A stretch of DNA of 54,835 nucleotides from Lachnospiraceae bacterium (GTDB lineage Bacteria; Bacillota; Clostridia; Lachnospirales; Lachnospiraceae), in contig JAAWOU010000011.1 in assembly GCA_022799755.1 (NCBI GenBank), positions 1 to 54,835 on the forward strand, in the 5' to 3' direction. The translations under genes were made by a program, and so were the position numbers. This document shows positions 44,874-54,098 of the stretch, piece after piece. A model generated the notes under the pieces. The model was not told the DNA's origin. It ran no database searches and saw nothing but the letters and a program-made list of their open reading frames with translations. How positions within the stretch are numbered: position 1 is the first letter of the stretch; each line of letters starts with the position of its first letter.

Positions 44874-47800
44874 CTACGACAGCAATGAAATAAAGTCCTC
44901 TTTGGTCATACCGCCCAGCTGCCCGGCGTCTCCGGAGATGACCTGCTCCGACAGAGCTCGCTTGCTCTCCTGGAGCTCCTGAATCTTCTCCTCGATGGTG
45001 CCCTTTGCGATCAGCCGGTACACCACCACCATCTTGGTCTGTCCGATGCGGTGGGTGCGGTCCGTGGCCTGGTTCTGCACCGCCAGGTTCCACCAGGGAT
45101 CGTAGTGGATGACTACGTCCGCCCCGGTGAGATTCAGGCCCACGCCCCCTGCTTTCAGGGATATCAGGAATACTTTCGTATCGTCCCCGTTGAACGCTTT
45201 CACCATCTGCAGCCGCTTCTCCTTGGGCGTGGCCCCGGTGATGGTGTAGAAGCTGATCTCCTCCCGGGCCAGCCGCTGCGCGATCAGATCCAGCATGGAG
45301 GTAAACTGGGAGAACAGAAGCATCTTATGGCCGCCCTCCACGGCGCTCTTCACCAGATCCACGCAGGCCTCCAGCTTGGCGGACTCCCCATTGTAATTCT
45401 CAAAGCACAGTGCCGGGTCACAGCAGATCTGGCGCAGCTTCATCAGTTCGGCCAGAATCTGTATCTTGTTCCTCTGGAACTCCTGGGCATCCTGCATCAC
45501 GATCCGCTGTTTCATATGGACTACCTGCGCATCGTACAATTTCTGCTGCTCGGGCTCAAACCGTACATACCTGCTCTCCTCCAGCTTCTCCGGCAGGTCT
45601 TTGAGCACATTCTCTTTCATCCTGCGCAGGATAAAAGGCCCGGTCATCCGCTGCAGCCGCTCCAAGGCCCCCTGGTCCTCATTGCGCACGATGGGCGCCT
45701 CAAAGTCGCTCCGGAATGCTTCATATCCGTACAGATAGCCCGGAATCAGAAAGTCAAAAATACTCCACAGTTCGCTCAGACGGTTCTCGATGGGCGTGCC
45801 GGTGAGGGCGTACCGGGTCCTGCTCCTCACCGCCTTGACCGCCTTGGCCGCCGCCGTGGTATGGTTCTTGATATACTGGGCCTCGTCGATGATCTGGTAG
45901 GTAAACTCCTTGTCTTCATAGTTCTCGATATCCCGCTTCAACAGATCATAGGAGGTGACGATCACATCGTACTCCCTGTAATGGGATAGCTTCTCCCGCC
46001 TCTCCTCCTGACCTCCTGTGATAAAGCAGCAGGAGAGCTGCGGCGTAAAAGCCCGGATCTCCTCGCCCCAGTTGTACACCAAAGAAGCCGGCGCAACCAC
46101 CAGGGACGTCCCTTTCTTCCCCTCCTGCCAGGCCGCCAGCAGCACGGCCAGCACCTGCAGGGTCTTGCCCAGTCCCATGTCGTCGGCCAGAATGCCCCCC
46201 AGGCCGTAAGCCTCCAGCATCCGCAGCCATCTGTATCCGTTGCGCTGATAGCCCCGCATGGTATCCCTCAGGGACGCAGGCTCCTCGAAATCCGCATCGT
46301 TCACGGTCTTGAAATTCTTCACCATCTCCCTGAAGTAGCTGTCCCGCTTGCTGTAGATCTCCTCGTTCTTCTCCAGCAGCTTGTCCAGGTACAGCGCCCG
46401 GTACAAAGGAAGCTTCACATTCCCTTTCAGCAGCTCTTTGGGACTCATCCGCAGGGACTCCGCCATCTCCGCCAATGTCTGCAGGGCCCCCTCCTCGTCC
46501 AGGCTTAGAAAATCCCCGTTCCGCAGTCTGTGGTATTTCTTCTTCTGGCGGTAGCTCTTTAAGATGTCCAAAAGCTCCTCGGGCGCCACGTCCTGGGTGG
46601 CAATGTTTAAGTTCAGCAGGTTCTTTGACACCGATATGCCCACGGACATCCGCACCCTGCGGCCGATATTCAGATTGCTGAAGCGCCTGGTGCACTGGAC
46701 CTCCCCCAAAGCCAGCAGAGCTTCCACGCCCCTGTCCAGCACCCGGAACATCAGCTCCTCGCTGCTTTCGCAGTCCAGCTCCTCTTTCTCGCTGTCCCAG
46801 TGGGGGAACCACTGCCTGGCAAGAAACAGGGCCTCCTCCTCCCTGGTTCCCTCTCTGAAAGGCTCCAGGCGCTCTTTTCTGTCCCCGAAATCCACCACGC
46901 GGAATTCTCTCTCTCCGTATCTGACCCCAACCCTGCAGCTCATGTTGCGGTTTTCCGCGTCCAGGTAGAACACGAACCGGGCCTGGGGCGGCAGATAGGC
47001 AGCGATCTCCTCCGCGTTTTCCTCCATGATGTCCACGGCTCCCTCCAGCTGAGGCAGCACGGAATAGTAGAACTGGGGCAGTTTGTTCCGGCCCACCTGA
47101 AAGGTAAGGGATCCCTCGTCGCAGAACCGGGCCATGATCTGAATCTTCTTTAAGAAATCCTCCTCCAGCCTGCACAGTCCCTCCTCGCAGACATAATAAG
47201 CCGTCCCCACCCCGTAGTAGAGCTGCGGCATGCGGCAGTCCACCTTGATCCCGTGGAACTCCCTGCTCTGCCCCATGTCATTCTTGCGTATGGTCATGGA
47301 TATCTTGGGATTTTGCTGCTTCACATGCAGAGCCGTTTTCCATTTCGCAGGGCTGTCCTTGTCCTCATACTCCAGGGCGTCTTCTCCCAGCAGGTCATAC
47401 AGCTGATCCAGCCGCCAGCCGAAAAGTGCCAGTTCCCCGTCCTTGGACACAGCCCGCTTGGAATAGCTGTTGGCGTCTATCATCCTTTTCTCAAAGGAAA
47501 CCTCCTCTTTCACGATCCGGCCGATATAGTCAATCCAGCGCCTGGAATCCTCGGTAAAATTATTGATATTGTGGTTGAGGGTGGTGTTGCTGCCATAGTT
47601 CCCGGTCTTGGACTCCTGTACATTGTGGTAAAACTCAAACAAATCCTTTATCACAAAGAGCTTCTTCTCCCCCACCTTAAAGGACACCTTAAGCTCGCCG
47701 TTCTTTAAGGTCGCTCTCGGGGTCAGCACCATGCTCTCCGCCTTTCCTATTGCATCCGACTGCATGATATTGGCATGCCTCTCATAAAAGGCCTGGATCA

Positions 47801-48374
47801 GCCGCGTCCCTCTCAAGTCCGTGGCATCCCCCAGATTCCTTTCCTCCAGGTACTCCTCCATCAGCAGCATAAGAGCCCCCAGATAGGCACAGTATTCTCT
47901 CCTGTAGTACATGCTGTAGTAATGTCTTCTGCACTCCGCGCACTCGCAGTTTGCGAACAGGATACTGTTGCGGTTAAACACCATGCGGACAAAGAACACG
48001 GACTTGCCCTCTCTTCCCTCGCCCACCGCTTCGCATACCAGTTCGTCCCGGCCGTCGGTGTACCCGCACTGAGCCTCCGTAAAAGACACTTTCTTCTCCC
48101 GGCGCAGCACCTCTGCCTTTTGGGTGACAGCCTGTGTCAGCCGCATGCTTTTGCGTATGGCTTTGCTGTCGAAGTACCGGTATCTGCCAAGCTCCGCAAG
48201 ATCCGCGAACTGTCCGGCCTCCCCGCTTTCCTCCCCGTCCTGGCGGTTTAAGACAATGTATTCCTGCTCCTCCCCCGCCGTCTGCTCTTTCTCAGGGACA
48301 GCTGTGCCCCCTGGTTTCGCCGTCTCCTCTTTTTTTGCAGCTTTTACAGCCGCCCGTCTCTCTTTTGTCTCCAT
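44874..48374 (-). CDS. SWIM/SNF2-family helicase-like ATPase
   Basis: A 1166-aa SWI2/SNF2 protein. The N-terminal 600 or so residues hold a zinc-type cluster, CECAECRRHYYSMYYRREYC, in the place of a SWIM domain, but with a degenerate last ligand pair, then an SNF2-associated region. The ATPase core begins near residue 700: ADDMGLGKTLQVLAVLL (Walker A, about 731), IIDEAQYIKN (DEAQ box, about 831) and ALTGTPIENRL. The helicase C-terminal lobe has LLFSQFTSMLDLI and ATDRTHRIGQ (motif VI). Such bacterial proteins translocate on DNA or remodel RNA polymerase complexes (RapA-like), and some act in phage defence; no defence partner lies beside it. It is transcribed from 48426-48454. Confidence 0.9.
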   Translation of the reverse strand: METKERRAAVKAAKKEETAKPGGTAVPEKEQTAGEEQEYIVLNRQDGEESGEAGQFADLAELGRYRYFDSKAIRKSMRLTQAVTQKAEVLRREKKVSFTEAQCGYTDGRDELVCEAVGEGREGKSVFFVRMVFNRNSILFANCECAECRRHYYSMYYRREYCAYLGALMLLMEEYLEERNLGDATDLRGTRLIQAFYERHANIMQSDAIGKAESMVLTPRATLKNGELKVSFKVGEKKLFVIKDLFEFYHNVQESKTGNYGSNTTLNHNINNFTEDSRRWIDYIGRIVKEEVSFEKRMIDANSYSKRAVSKDGELALFGWRLDQLYDLLGEDALEYEDKDSPAKWKTALHVKQQNPKISMTIRKNDMGQSREFHGIKVDCRMPQLYYGVGTAYYVCEEGLCRLEEDFLKKIQIMARFCDEGSLTFQVGRNKLPQFYYSVLPQLEGAVDIMEENAEEIAAYLPPQARFVFYLDAENRNMSCRVGVRYGEREFRVVDFGDRKERLEPFREGTREEEALFLARQWFPHWDSEKEELDCESSEELMFRVLDRGVEALLALGEVQCTRRFSNLNIGRRVRMSVGISVSKNLLNLNIATQDVAPEELLDILKSYRQKKKYHRLRNGDFLSLDEEGALQTLAEMAESLRMSPKELLKGNVKLPLYRALYLDKLLEKNEEIYSKRDSYFREMVKNFKTVNDADFEEPASLRDTMRGYQRNGYRWLRMLEAYGLGGILADDMGLGKTLQVLAVLLAAWQEGKKGTSLVVAPASLVYNWGEEIRAFTPQLSCCFITGGQEERREKLSHYREYDVIVTSYDLLKRDIENYEDKEFTYQIIDEAQYIKNHTTAAAKAVKAVRSRTRYALTGTPIENRLSELWSIFDFLIPGYLYGYEAFRSDFEAPIVRNEDQGALERLQRMTGPFILRRMKENVLKDLPEKLEESRYVRFEPEQQKLYDAQVVHMKQRIVMQDAQEFQRNKIQILAELMKLRQICCDPALCFENYNGESAKLEACVDLVKSAVEGGHKMLLFSQFTSMLDLIAQRLAREEISFYTITGATPKEKRLQMVKAFNGDDTKVFLISLKAGGVGLNLTGADVVIHYDPWWNLAVQNQATDRTHRIGQTKMVVVYRLIAKGTIEEKIQELQESKRALSEQVISGDAGQLGGMTKEDFISLLS

Positions 48375-48425
48375 CTTATCTTAAACGATTTCCTTTCCCC
48401 GTTTTCTACGTCTGTCCGCATCCTT

Positions 48426-48454
48426 ATTATATCTTCTTTCCGGTGTATCCGCAA
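48426..48454 (-). promoter_or_regulatory. promoter of the SNF2 gene
   Basis: On the minus strand TTGCGG (48449-48454) and a perfect TATAAT (48426-48431) are 17 nt apart, about 50 nt before the start codon. Confidence 0.7.
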
Positions 48455-48502
48455 TGAAAAAAGTCACGGGCTCATATTTTTCTTTTATTTTTCCGGGACC
48501 TG

Positions 48503-48511
48503 TGCTATACT
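48503..48511 (+). promoter_or_regulatory. extended -10 promoter of the proBAC operon
   Basis: TGCTATACT is a TGn-extended -10; the -35 position is a poor T-rich stretch. It lies about 60 nt before proB. I see no T-box or other riboswitch in the short leader. Confidence 0.45.
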
Positions 48512-48572
48512 TGGATAAATTTGCCGGGCAGTAACCGCTCGATATCTTTTACACAAGGGAGGCCTTTACCCC

Positions 48573-49370
48573 ATGAAGCAAAAAGGAAAACGCATCGTAG
48601 TCAAAGTAGGGACTTCCACCCTGACCCATGAATCCGGCGCCCCCAATCTGCGCCGTATGGAGCATCTGGCCCGGATTCTCTCAGACCTGCACGGGATGGG
48701 CCATGAGGTGATCCTGGTATTCTCCGGCGCCATTGCCGTGGGCACGTCCGGACTGGGACTTAAGGAGCGGCCCGGAGAGCTTCGGATGAAGCAGGCTGCC
48801 GCCGCGGTGGGCCAGTGCCGGATGATGCATATCTTCGACCAGTTTTTTTCCCAGTACAACCAGTCCGCCGCCCAAATTCTGCTCACCGGAGACGACGTGG
48901 AGGACGAGAACCGCAGAGAGCATTTAAGCGGCACATTCTCGGCATTGCTTGAGATGGGAGTCATCCCGGCGGTAAACGAGAACGACTCTGTCTCCTCCGC
49001 CGAAATCGAGACCGGGCGGCACAAGGTCTTAGGGGACAACGATACCCTGTCCGCCATTGTGGCAAAGCTCTGCCGGGCGGATCTATTGGTGCTGTTCAGC
49101 GATATCGACGGTCTCTATGACGCCGACCCCAAAACCAGTCCGGACGCAAAGCTTCTCCACCGTGTGACAGCCCTGACGCCCGAGATTCTGGAGATGGCCG
49201 GAGGCGCCGGCACCTGGCGAGGCACCGGCGGCATGGCCACCAAGCTTTCCGCCGCAGCCATTGCCATGGAGGCGGGCTGCGACATGGTTATCGCCAACGG
49301 CGCCCGCATGGAACAGCTCTACGGCATCGTGGAGGGAGAACCCATCGGGACGCGGTTCGCGGCATTGTGA
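48573..49370 (+). CDS. proB: glutamate 5-kinase (no PUA domain)
   Basis: A 265-aa amino acid kinase that phosphorylates L-glutamate, the first step of proline biosynthesis. RIVVKVGTSTLT at the N-terminus, VFSGAIAVG (SGAI glutamate site), VNENDSVS, LGDNDTLSAIVAKL, LFSDIDGLYDADP and GTGGMATKL are the expected series. E. coli ProB has an extra C-terminal PUA domain (367 aa), absent here as in many Clostridia. First gene of proB-proA-proC; proA starts 22 nt later. The ATG has GGGAGG upstream. Confidence 0.95.
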   Translation: MKQKGKRIVVKVGTSTLTHESGAPNLRRMEHLARILSDLHGMGHEVILVFSGAIAVGTSGLGLKERPGELRMKQAAAAVGQCRMMHIFDQFFSQYNQSAAQILLTGDDVEDENRREHLSGTFSALLEMGVIPAVNENDSVSSAEIETGRHKVLGDNDTLSAIVAKLCRADLLVLFSDIDGLYDADPKTSPDAKLLHRVTALTPEILEMAGGAGTWRGTGGMATKLSAAAIAMEAGCDMVIANGARMEQLYGIVEGEPIGTRFAAL

Positions 49371-49392
49371 GAAGAGACAGGAGGAAAATCAT

Positions 49393-50643
49393 TTGACCAC
49401 ATTAGAGAGACAGGGGCAGGCAGCCAAGCAAGCCTCCTATCCCCTGGCCGCCGCAGGGACGGCCCAAAAGAATACCGCCCTGGAGGCCATTGCAGATATC
49501 CTTATGACCAGGCAGGACCAGTGGCTTCAGGCAAACGCCGAAGACATCGCCGCCGCAAAGGAAGCCGGGATGCGTCCCTCCCTGCTGGACCGTCTTGCGC
49601 TGACTCCGGAACGGATCGAGGGCATTGTGGACGCCGTCCGCCAGATCCGTGGGCTTCCCGACCCCGTAGGGCGGGTGGACAGAATGGAGACAAGGCCAAA
49701 CGGTCTGATCGTCGGAAAACGCAGGGTACCTCTGGGCGTCATTGCCATCATCTATGAGGCGCGGCCCAATGTCACCGTGGACGCGGCGGCGCTTTGCCTC
49801 AAATCCGGCAATGTCTGTATCCTGCGGGGCGGAAAGGAAGCCATCCGCTCAAACCTCTGTGCCGTGTCCCTGATGCAGGAGGCGCTTGTGTCCGCCGGCC
49901 TGCCAAAGGACTGCGTCAGCCTGGTCCGTGATACCGGCCGGGAGAGCGCCGCGGAGCTGATGCATTTAAACGATTATGTGGATGTGCTGATTCCCAGGGG
50001 CGGCGCCGGTCTGATCCGGACCGTGGCCAGAGAAGCCAGCGTCCCGGTGATCCGCACCGGCGAGGGCATCTGCCATATCTACGTGGACAGTGAGGCCGAC
50101 CTGGACATGGCAGCCAATATCCTTTACAATGCCAAATGCTCCAGACCCTCCGTATGCAACGCGGTAGAATGCGTACTGGTTCAGGAGGACATCTCCGAAC
50201 CTTTCTGGGCAAAGGCTCTGCCCCTTTTGGACCGCCATCAGGTGGAGCTCAGGGCAGACCGGGCCGCCCTGAAAGTCCTGGGCGGGAGAGCCCTGCCCGC
50301 ATCGGATGAAGACTGGGATACCGAGTATGATGATTACATTCTCGCAGTACGAACTGTCCGTGATCTGGAGGAAGCCATCCCCTTTATCAACGCCCACGGC
50401 ACAGGCCATTCCGAGTGCATTGTCACCAATAACTATTTCAGAGCGCAGCATTTCTTAAACGCAGTGGATGCCGCCGCCGTGTATGTCAACGCCTCCACCC
50501 GCTTCACCGACGGCGGCGAATTCGGACTGGGCGCGGAGATCGGCATCTCCACCCAGAAGATGCACGCCAGAGGCCCCATGGGGCTCGAGGAGCTGACCAG
50601 CAGCAAATATGTGGTCTACGGTCAGGGACAGGTAAGAGAATAA
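49393..50643 (+). CDS. proA: gamma-glutamyl phosphate reductase
   Basis: A 416-aa NADPH-dependent reductase making glutamate-5-semialdehyde, the second step of proline synthesis. AIIYEARPNVTVDAAALCLKSGN, ILRGGKEA and the catalytic cysteine in KCSRPSVCNAVEC are family motifs; EFGLGAEIGISTQKMHARGP is the normal C-terminus. The start is a TTG at 49393, placed 8 nt after a perfect AGGAGG; the longer frame that opens at 49261 overlaps proB and has no such site. Translated from the same message as proB and proC. Confidence 0.95.
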   Translation: MTTLERQGQAAKQASYPLAAAGTAQKNTALEAIADILMTRQDQWLQANAEDIAAAKEAGMRPSLLDRLALTPERIEGIVDAVRQIRGLPDPVGRVDRMETRPNGLIVGKRRVPLGVIAIIYEARPNVTVDAAALCLKSGNVCILRGGKEAIRSNLCAVSLMQEALVSAGLPKDCVSLVRDTGRESAAELMHLNDYVDVLIPRGGAGLIRTVAREASVPVIRTGEGICHIYVDSEADLDMAANILYNAKCSRPSVCNAVECVLVQEDISEPFWAKALPLLDRHQVELRADRAALKVLGGRALPASDEDWDTEYDDYILAVRTVRDLEEAIPFINAHGTGHSECIVTNNYFRAQHFLNAVDAAAVYVNASTRFTDGGEFGLGAEIGISTQKMHARGPMGLEELTSSKYVVYGQGQVRE

Positions 50644-50666
50644 CACATGTCAGGGGAGGATATCAC

Positions 50667-51479
50667 ATGGATCAAAAAGATTCTGTTTTCGGTTTCATCG
50701 GCACGGGAAATATGGGCGGCGCGCTGGCCAGGGCCGTCAGGCACAATGTGGACGGCTCCCGGATTCTTCTGGCCAACCGCTCTCCCCAAAAGGCCCAGGT
50801 CCTGGCCCGGATACTGGAGGCAGGGACGGCGGACAACGGGGAGATCGCCAAAGCGGCGGACTATATCCTCCTGGGTGTCAAACCGCAGATGATGGCCCAA
50901 GTCCTGGAAGAGATCGGACCCGCGTTGGCCGGACGGCAGCGTCCTTTCGTTCTGGTGACCATGGCTGCGGGGCTGACCATCGCCCGGATTCGGGAGCTTG
51001 CCGGCGGAAACTATCCCGTCATCCGCATCATGCCCAACACCCCGGTGTCCGTGGGCCAGGGCATGGTGCTCTATGCCTGCAGCGAGGATGTGGACACGGA
51101 GACTCTCCGGACTTTTCTGGAGGCCTTTGCCTGGGCGGGGAGATTTTCCGCTATCGCGGAATCCGGGATAGATGCAGGCTCCGCCGTATCCGGCTGCGGG
51201 CCCGCCTTTGCGGATCTCTTCCTGGAGGCTGTGGCAGACGGCGGCGTGGCCTGCGGCCTGGCCAGGGATCAGGCCCTGGAGCTGGCGGCCCAGATGCTGA
51301 TGGGCTCGGCCGGTCTGGCCCTGGAAACCGGCCTGCCCCCCGGCGTCTTAAAGGATGCCGTCTGCTCTCCCGGCGGCGCCACCATCCAGGGCGTGCGCAG
51401 ACTGGAGGAAGCGGGATTTCGCGGGGCCGTGATGAACGCGGTCATCGCCGCTTTCGAGAGAACGAAAGAGCTGACATAA
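50667..51479 (+). CDS. proC: pyrroline-5-carboxylate reductase
   Basis: A 270-aa reductase completing proline synthesis from delta-1-pyrroline-5-carboxylate with NAD(P)H. FGFIGTGNMGGALARAV is the Rossmann loop, RIMPNTPVSVGQGM and SGCGPAF are conserved, and LKDAVCSPGGATIQGV is the dimerisation region of the C-terminal domain. The length is normal. GGGGAGG lies 7 nt before the ATG at 50667. Last gene of the proBAC operon; its stop converges within 7 bp on the tetR-like gene, and no terminator is visible between them. Confidence 0.95.
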   Translation: MDQKDSVFGFIGTGNMGGALARAVRHNVDGSRILLANRSPQKAQVLARILEAGTADNGEIAKAADYILLGVKPQMMAQVLEEIGPALAGRQRPFVLVTMAAGLTIARIRELAGGNYPVIRIMPNTPVSVGQGMVLYACSEDVDTETLRTFLEAFAWAGRFSAIAESGIDAGSAVSGCGPAFADLFLEAVADGGVACGLARDQALELAAQMLMGSAGLALETGLPPGVLKDAVCSPGGATIQGVRRLEEAGFRGAVMNAVIAAFERTKELT

Positions 51480-51486
51480 TCCGGCG

Positions 51487-52062
51487 TCAGTTCTGCGGCA
51501 ATAGGAAGAGCTCTCGGTTAGGACTGTACTCCGCCCGGATGATCCGCTCCATCTCCTCCGGGCTCTCCTTGCAGCCGCCCCGCACCCACCTGCGTATCAC
51601 CGCGGACAGCCCCTCGCAGAAGAAAGTCTGATGATACAGCAGCTCCTCCCCGGACACAAAGCCCATCACGGGGACGATCTTGTCTATGTTCTCCTGCAAT
51701 TCTTTCGGCAGCCTGTCATATGTCAGGATCATCCCGCCCATGGCCTCCAGATACACATTGAAAAAGCTCCTGTGCCGCCCCACCAGCTCAAACAGCCTCC
51801 GAAAGCCATGGGCGCGCATGCCCTTTCCCTCCTCCACAAACATATCCATAATCTGCAGATACATTTCCGACACCAGATGGTCCATCAGATCCGACACATC
51901 CTTATAGTGGACATAGAATGTGGTTCGGTGGATATTGGCCCTTTTACAGATCTCGCTGACCGAAATCCGGCTGATCTCTTTCTTTTCCCCCAGTAAATTC
52001 AGAAAGACCCATTTAATCTTGTTTTCCGTCTGCATTGCTCTCTGATTTCCCTTTGTATTCAT
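51487..52062 (-). CDS. TetR/AcrR-family transcriptional regulator
   Basis: A 191-aa repressor-type protein. The N-terminal helix-turn-helix is RISVSEICKRANIHRTTFYVHYKD (about residues 33-56), the canonical TetR DNA-binding unit, and the remaining helical domain should bind a ligand and dimerise (TetR_C_33-like). It is divergent from the MATE gene at 52204, and the shared intergenic region contains the near-palindromic operator at 52156-52171 and a degenerate second site near 52088. It most likely represses itself and the transporter. Confidence 0.88.
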   Translation of the reverse strand: MNTKGNQRAMQTENKIKWVFLNLLGEKKEISRISVSEICKRANIHRTTFYVHYKDVSDLMDHLVSEMYLQIMDMFVEEGKGMRAHGFRRLFELVGRHRSFFNVYLEAMGGMILTYDRLPKELQENIDKIVPVMGFVSGEELLYHQTFFCEGLSAVIRRWVRGGCKESPEEMERIIRAEYSPNRELFLLPQN

Positions 52063-52087
52063 CCGACTGCCCTCCCGGCCCTTTTAA

Positions 52088-52102
52088 TTCGACACTTGTA
52101 TA
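52088..52102. promoter_or_regulatory. second, weaker TetR operator-like site
   Basis: TTCGACA, two bases, TGTATA: the left half is identical to the main operator at 52156, the right half is degraded. The ACACTTGT core is the inverse of ACAAGTGT in the main site, about 70 bp away. Confidence 0.4.
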
Positions 52103-52113
52103 TTATTTGACGG

Positions 52114-52142
52114 TTGTTTTCTACATCTGTATATATTATAAT
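52114..52142 (+). promoter_or_regulatory. promoter of the MATE gene
   Basis: TTGTTT (52114-52119) and TATAAT (52137-52142) are 17 nt apart. An alternative is TTGACG (52107) with TATATA (52130), also 17 nt. Confidence 0.55.
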
Positions 52143-52163
52143 GGAATTACATTGATTCGACAA
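52135..52163 (-). promoter_or_regulatory. promoter of the tetR-like gene, overlapping the operator
   Basis: On the minus strand TTGTCG (52158-52163) and TATAAT (52135-52140) are 17 nt apart. The -10 boxes of the two divergent promoters overlap, and the -35 box lies inside the palindrome at 52156-52171. Confidence 0.55.
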
Positions 52164-52171
52164 GTGTTGAA
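52156..52171. promoter_or_regulatory. TetR-type operator
   Basis: TTCGACAAGTGTTGAA is a 16-bp palindrome with one mismatched pair, the size of a TetR-family operator. It covers the tetR -35 box and lies downstream of the MATE -10 box. Confidence 0.6.
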
Positions 52172-52203
52172 TTTAGATTTTTCCCGGAAAGGCAGGTATT
52201 TAT

Positions 52204-53559
52204 ATGAATAAAAATCAAGAAATGTTAGAAAAAGCTTCTTATCCCAGGCTGCTGCTTCATCTAAGCCTGCCCGCCGTGGTCATCATGCTGGTGATGATCG
52301 TCTACAACATGGCCGACACCTTTTTCATCGGCCAGACCGGCGAGCCCTCCAAGATAGCGGCCATCTCCCTGTGCGCCCCCATGTTCTCCATTCTCTCCGG
52401 ACTGGGAACCCTGTTCGGCAGCGGGGGATGCACCGCCGTCTCCCTGGCCCTGGGGAAAAAGGATCACGAAAAGGTGAAACGCTATTCCGCTTTCTGCTGC
52501 TACGCTTCCCTGATGTCAGGCGTGATTTTTATGATTGCGGTGAACCTGTTCCTCTCTCCTGTCACCAGTCTCCTGGGAGCGGATCCGGATACCCTGGCGG
52601 ACGCCGGGGCCTATCTGCGCATTATCGCCCTGGGAGCGCCCTTTATCATGTTCAACAATGTCTTCGCCAATGTGATCCGGGCAGACGGGGCAGCCGGACA
52701 GTCCATGATAGCGAACTGTCTGGGCACCGTCTCCAACATTGCCCTGGACGCCCTGTTTATCCTGGGCTTCTCCTGGGATGTGGCAGGCGCCGCCATTGCC
52801 ACCGTGCTGGGCAACTGCGTCAGCTGCGGGTATCTGTTCTATTACATCACCAAAAAGCAGCCTGTACTATCCCTTTCCCCCAAAGACTTTTCCCTGGAGC
52901 CTGCGGTTTCCCGGACGGTGATGTCGCTGGGCGTTCCCATGGCCTGCAGCACTTTGCTGATGAGCCTGTCCCATATCATTGCCAACCGCATGGTCATCGG
53001 TTACGGCTCCGTAGCCCTGGCCGCCCAGGGAGTCTCCGGCAAGATCGGCATGGTCATCACCATGCTGGCCATGGGGATCTGTATGGGTCTGCAGCCCGCC
53101 ATCTCCTACAACTTCGGCGCAGGCAACTTAAAGCGAATGAACCGGATCATCCGAAACACCGCTGTCTTCACGGTCAGCCTGGGAAGTATTCTCACCCTTG
53201 TGTGCTACCTTGCCAGGAATGCCATCATCGCCGCATTTATCGACAATGCGGAGGTGATTGCCTACGGACAGGTTTTTGTCTTTGCCTCCATTGTCATCGG
53301 GCCCTTTTACGGACTCTATCAGCTCTGCCAGACTTTCCTCCAGTCCACCGGCAAAGCTTCCTATGCCAGTCTGGTAGCCCTGATGGACAAGGGACTGTTC
53401 TACCTGCCGCTGTTATTTTTGCTGGGAAAGTGCTTCGGGCTCTATGGCATTATCTTCACCGGCGCCGCGACCCTGTTTTTGTCCCTGGCGGCGGGAATCC
53501 TCTTCAGTCTGATCTGGCACCGGAAAATCAACAGCCCCGCTGCAGGCAGCGGGGCATGA
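52204..53559 (+). CDS. MATE-family efflux transporter
   Basis: A 451-aa protein with about 12 membrane segments. LPAVVIMLVMIVYNMADTFF and IGQTG near the N-terminus, GAPFIMFNNVFANVIRADG and QPAISYNFGAGNLKRM are MATE landmarks. It is regulated, by inference, by the adjacent divergent TetR protein, suggesting inducible drug or metabolite export. The ATG at 52204 follows AAAGGCAGG. It ends in the hairpin-forming sequence 53535-53554 and its stop lies 5 bp from the convergent response-regulator stop. Confidence 0.92.
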   Translation: MNKNQEMLEKASYPRLLLHLSLPAVVIMLVMIVYNMADTFFIGQTGEPSKIAAISLCAPMFSILSGLGTLFGSGGCTAVSLALGKKDHEKVKRYSAFCCYASLMSGVIFMIAVNLFLSPVTSLLGADPDTLADAGAYLRIIALGAPFIMFNNVFANVIRADGAAGQSMIANCLGTVSNIALDALFILGFSWDVAGAAIATVLGNCVSCGYLFYYITKKQPVLSLSPKDFSLEPAVSRTVMSLGVPMACSTLLMSLSHIIANRMVIGYGSVALAAQGVSGKIGMVITMLAMGICMGLQPAISYNFGAGNLKRMNRIIRNTAVFTVSLGSILTLVCYLARNAIIAAFIDNAEVIAYGQVFVFASIVIGPFYGLYQLCQTFLQSTGKASYASLVALMDKGLFYLPLLFLLGKCFGLYGIIFTGAATLFLSLAAGILFSLIWHRKINSPAAGSGA

Positions 53560-53564
53560 AAAAA

Positions 53565-54098
53565 CTATTTGACGGAATTCTGATATTCTCTGGGTGTCAT
53601 ACCGTAGTATTTCTTGAACTGCTCCGTGAAATAGGAATAGTTGCCGAAGCCCACGCAGTCGGAGACCATGGTGACGGTCAGCTTTCTGTCACAGAGCAGC
53701 TCTCCCGCCAGGGTCATGCGTTTCCGGGGAATATAGTCGCTGACCGTCTGCTGAAATCTTTTCTTGAAAGACCGGGTCAGGTGGTCCGGACTGACGTAAG
53801 CCAGATTGGCCAGCTGGCGGACGCTCAGCTCCTCGGACAGATGTCTCTCAATGTACTCCACCACCTTGTCCACCACGTCTATGGTCTCCTCCCGCCTGGA
53901 CTGGGCAATGTTCTCCACATAGATTTTGCCGTAATTCTCCAGTGTGGACTGCCTGTGCTTCTCCTCCACGGTCTCCATGGTTTTGGTCAGAACTTCCGTG
54001 AAGAAGTCGTAGCGCACGGGCTTGAGGATATAGTCCAGACATTTCAGCCGCACGGCCTGTCTGGCAAAATATTCGTCATCCACAATCAGCAAGCGCAT
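53565..54098 (-). CDS. AraC-type response regulator with internally deleted receiver
   Basis: A 177-aa protein. The N-terminus LLIVDDEYFARQAV is the start of a YesN-type receiver with the paired Asp. It jumps directly to LKCLDYILKPV, the last strand with the conserved Lys. About 75 residues, including the phospho-acceptor Asp and the usual P(D/E)(V/I)..TDI segment, are missing. The AraC DNA-binding domain is complete: IDVVDKVVEYIERHLSEELS, RQLANLAYVSPDHLTRSFKKRF and CVGFGNYSYFTEQFKKYYGMTPREY. The start at 54098 follows GGAGGAGGGG. No histidine kinase lies beside it in the window. It may bind DNA constitutively, or the gene may be a decaying or misassembled copy. Confidence 0.8.
   Translation of the reverse strand: MRLLIVDDEYFARQAVRLKCLDYILKPVRYDFFTEVLTKTMETVEEKHRQSTLENYGKIYVENIAQSRREETIDVVDKVVEYIERHLSEELSVRQLANLAYVSPDHLTRSFKKRFQQTVSDYIPRKRMTLAGELLCDRKLTVTMVSDCVGFGNYSYFTEQFKKYYGMTPREYQNSVK

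Noticed and set aside
53535..53554. Hairpin CCCCGCTG / CAGCGGGG as a terminator
   Set aside because: It lies within the end of the MATE coding region and is followed by A-rich sequence on the plus strand; on the minus strand the T-run comes before, not after, the stem.
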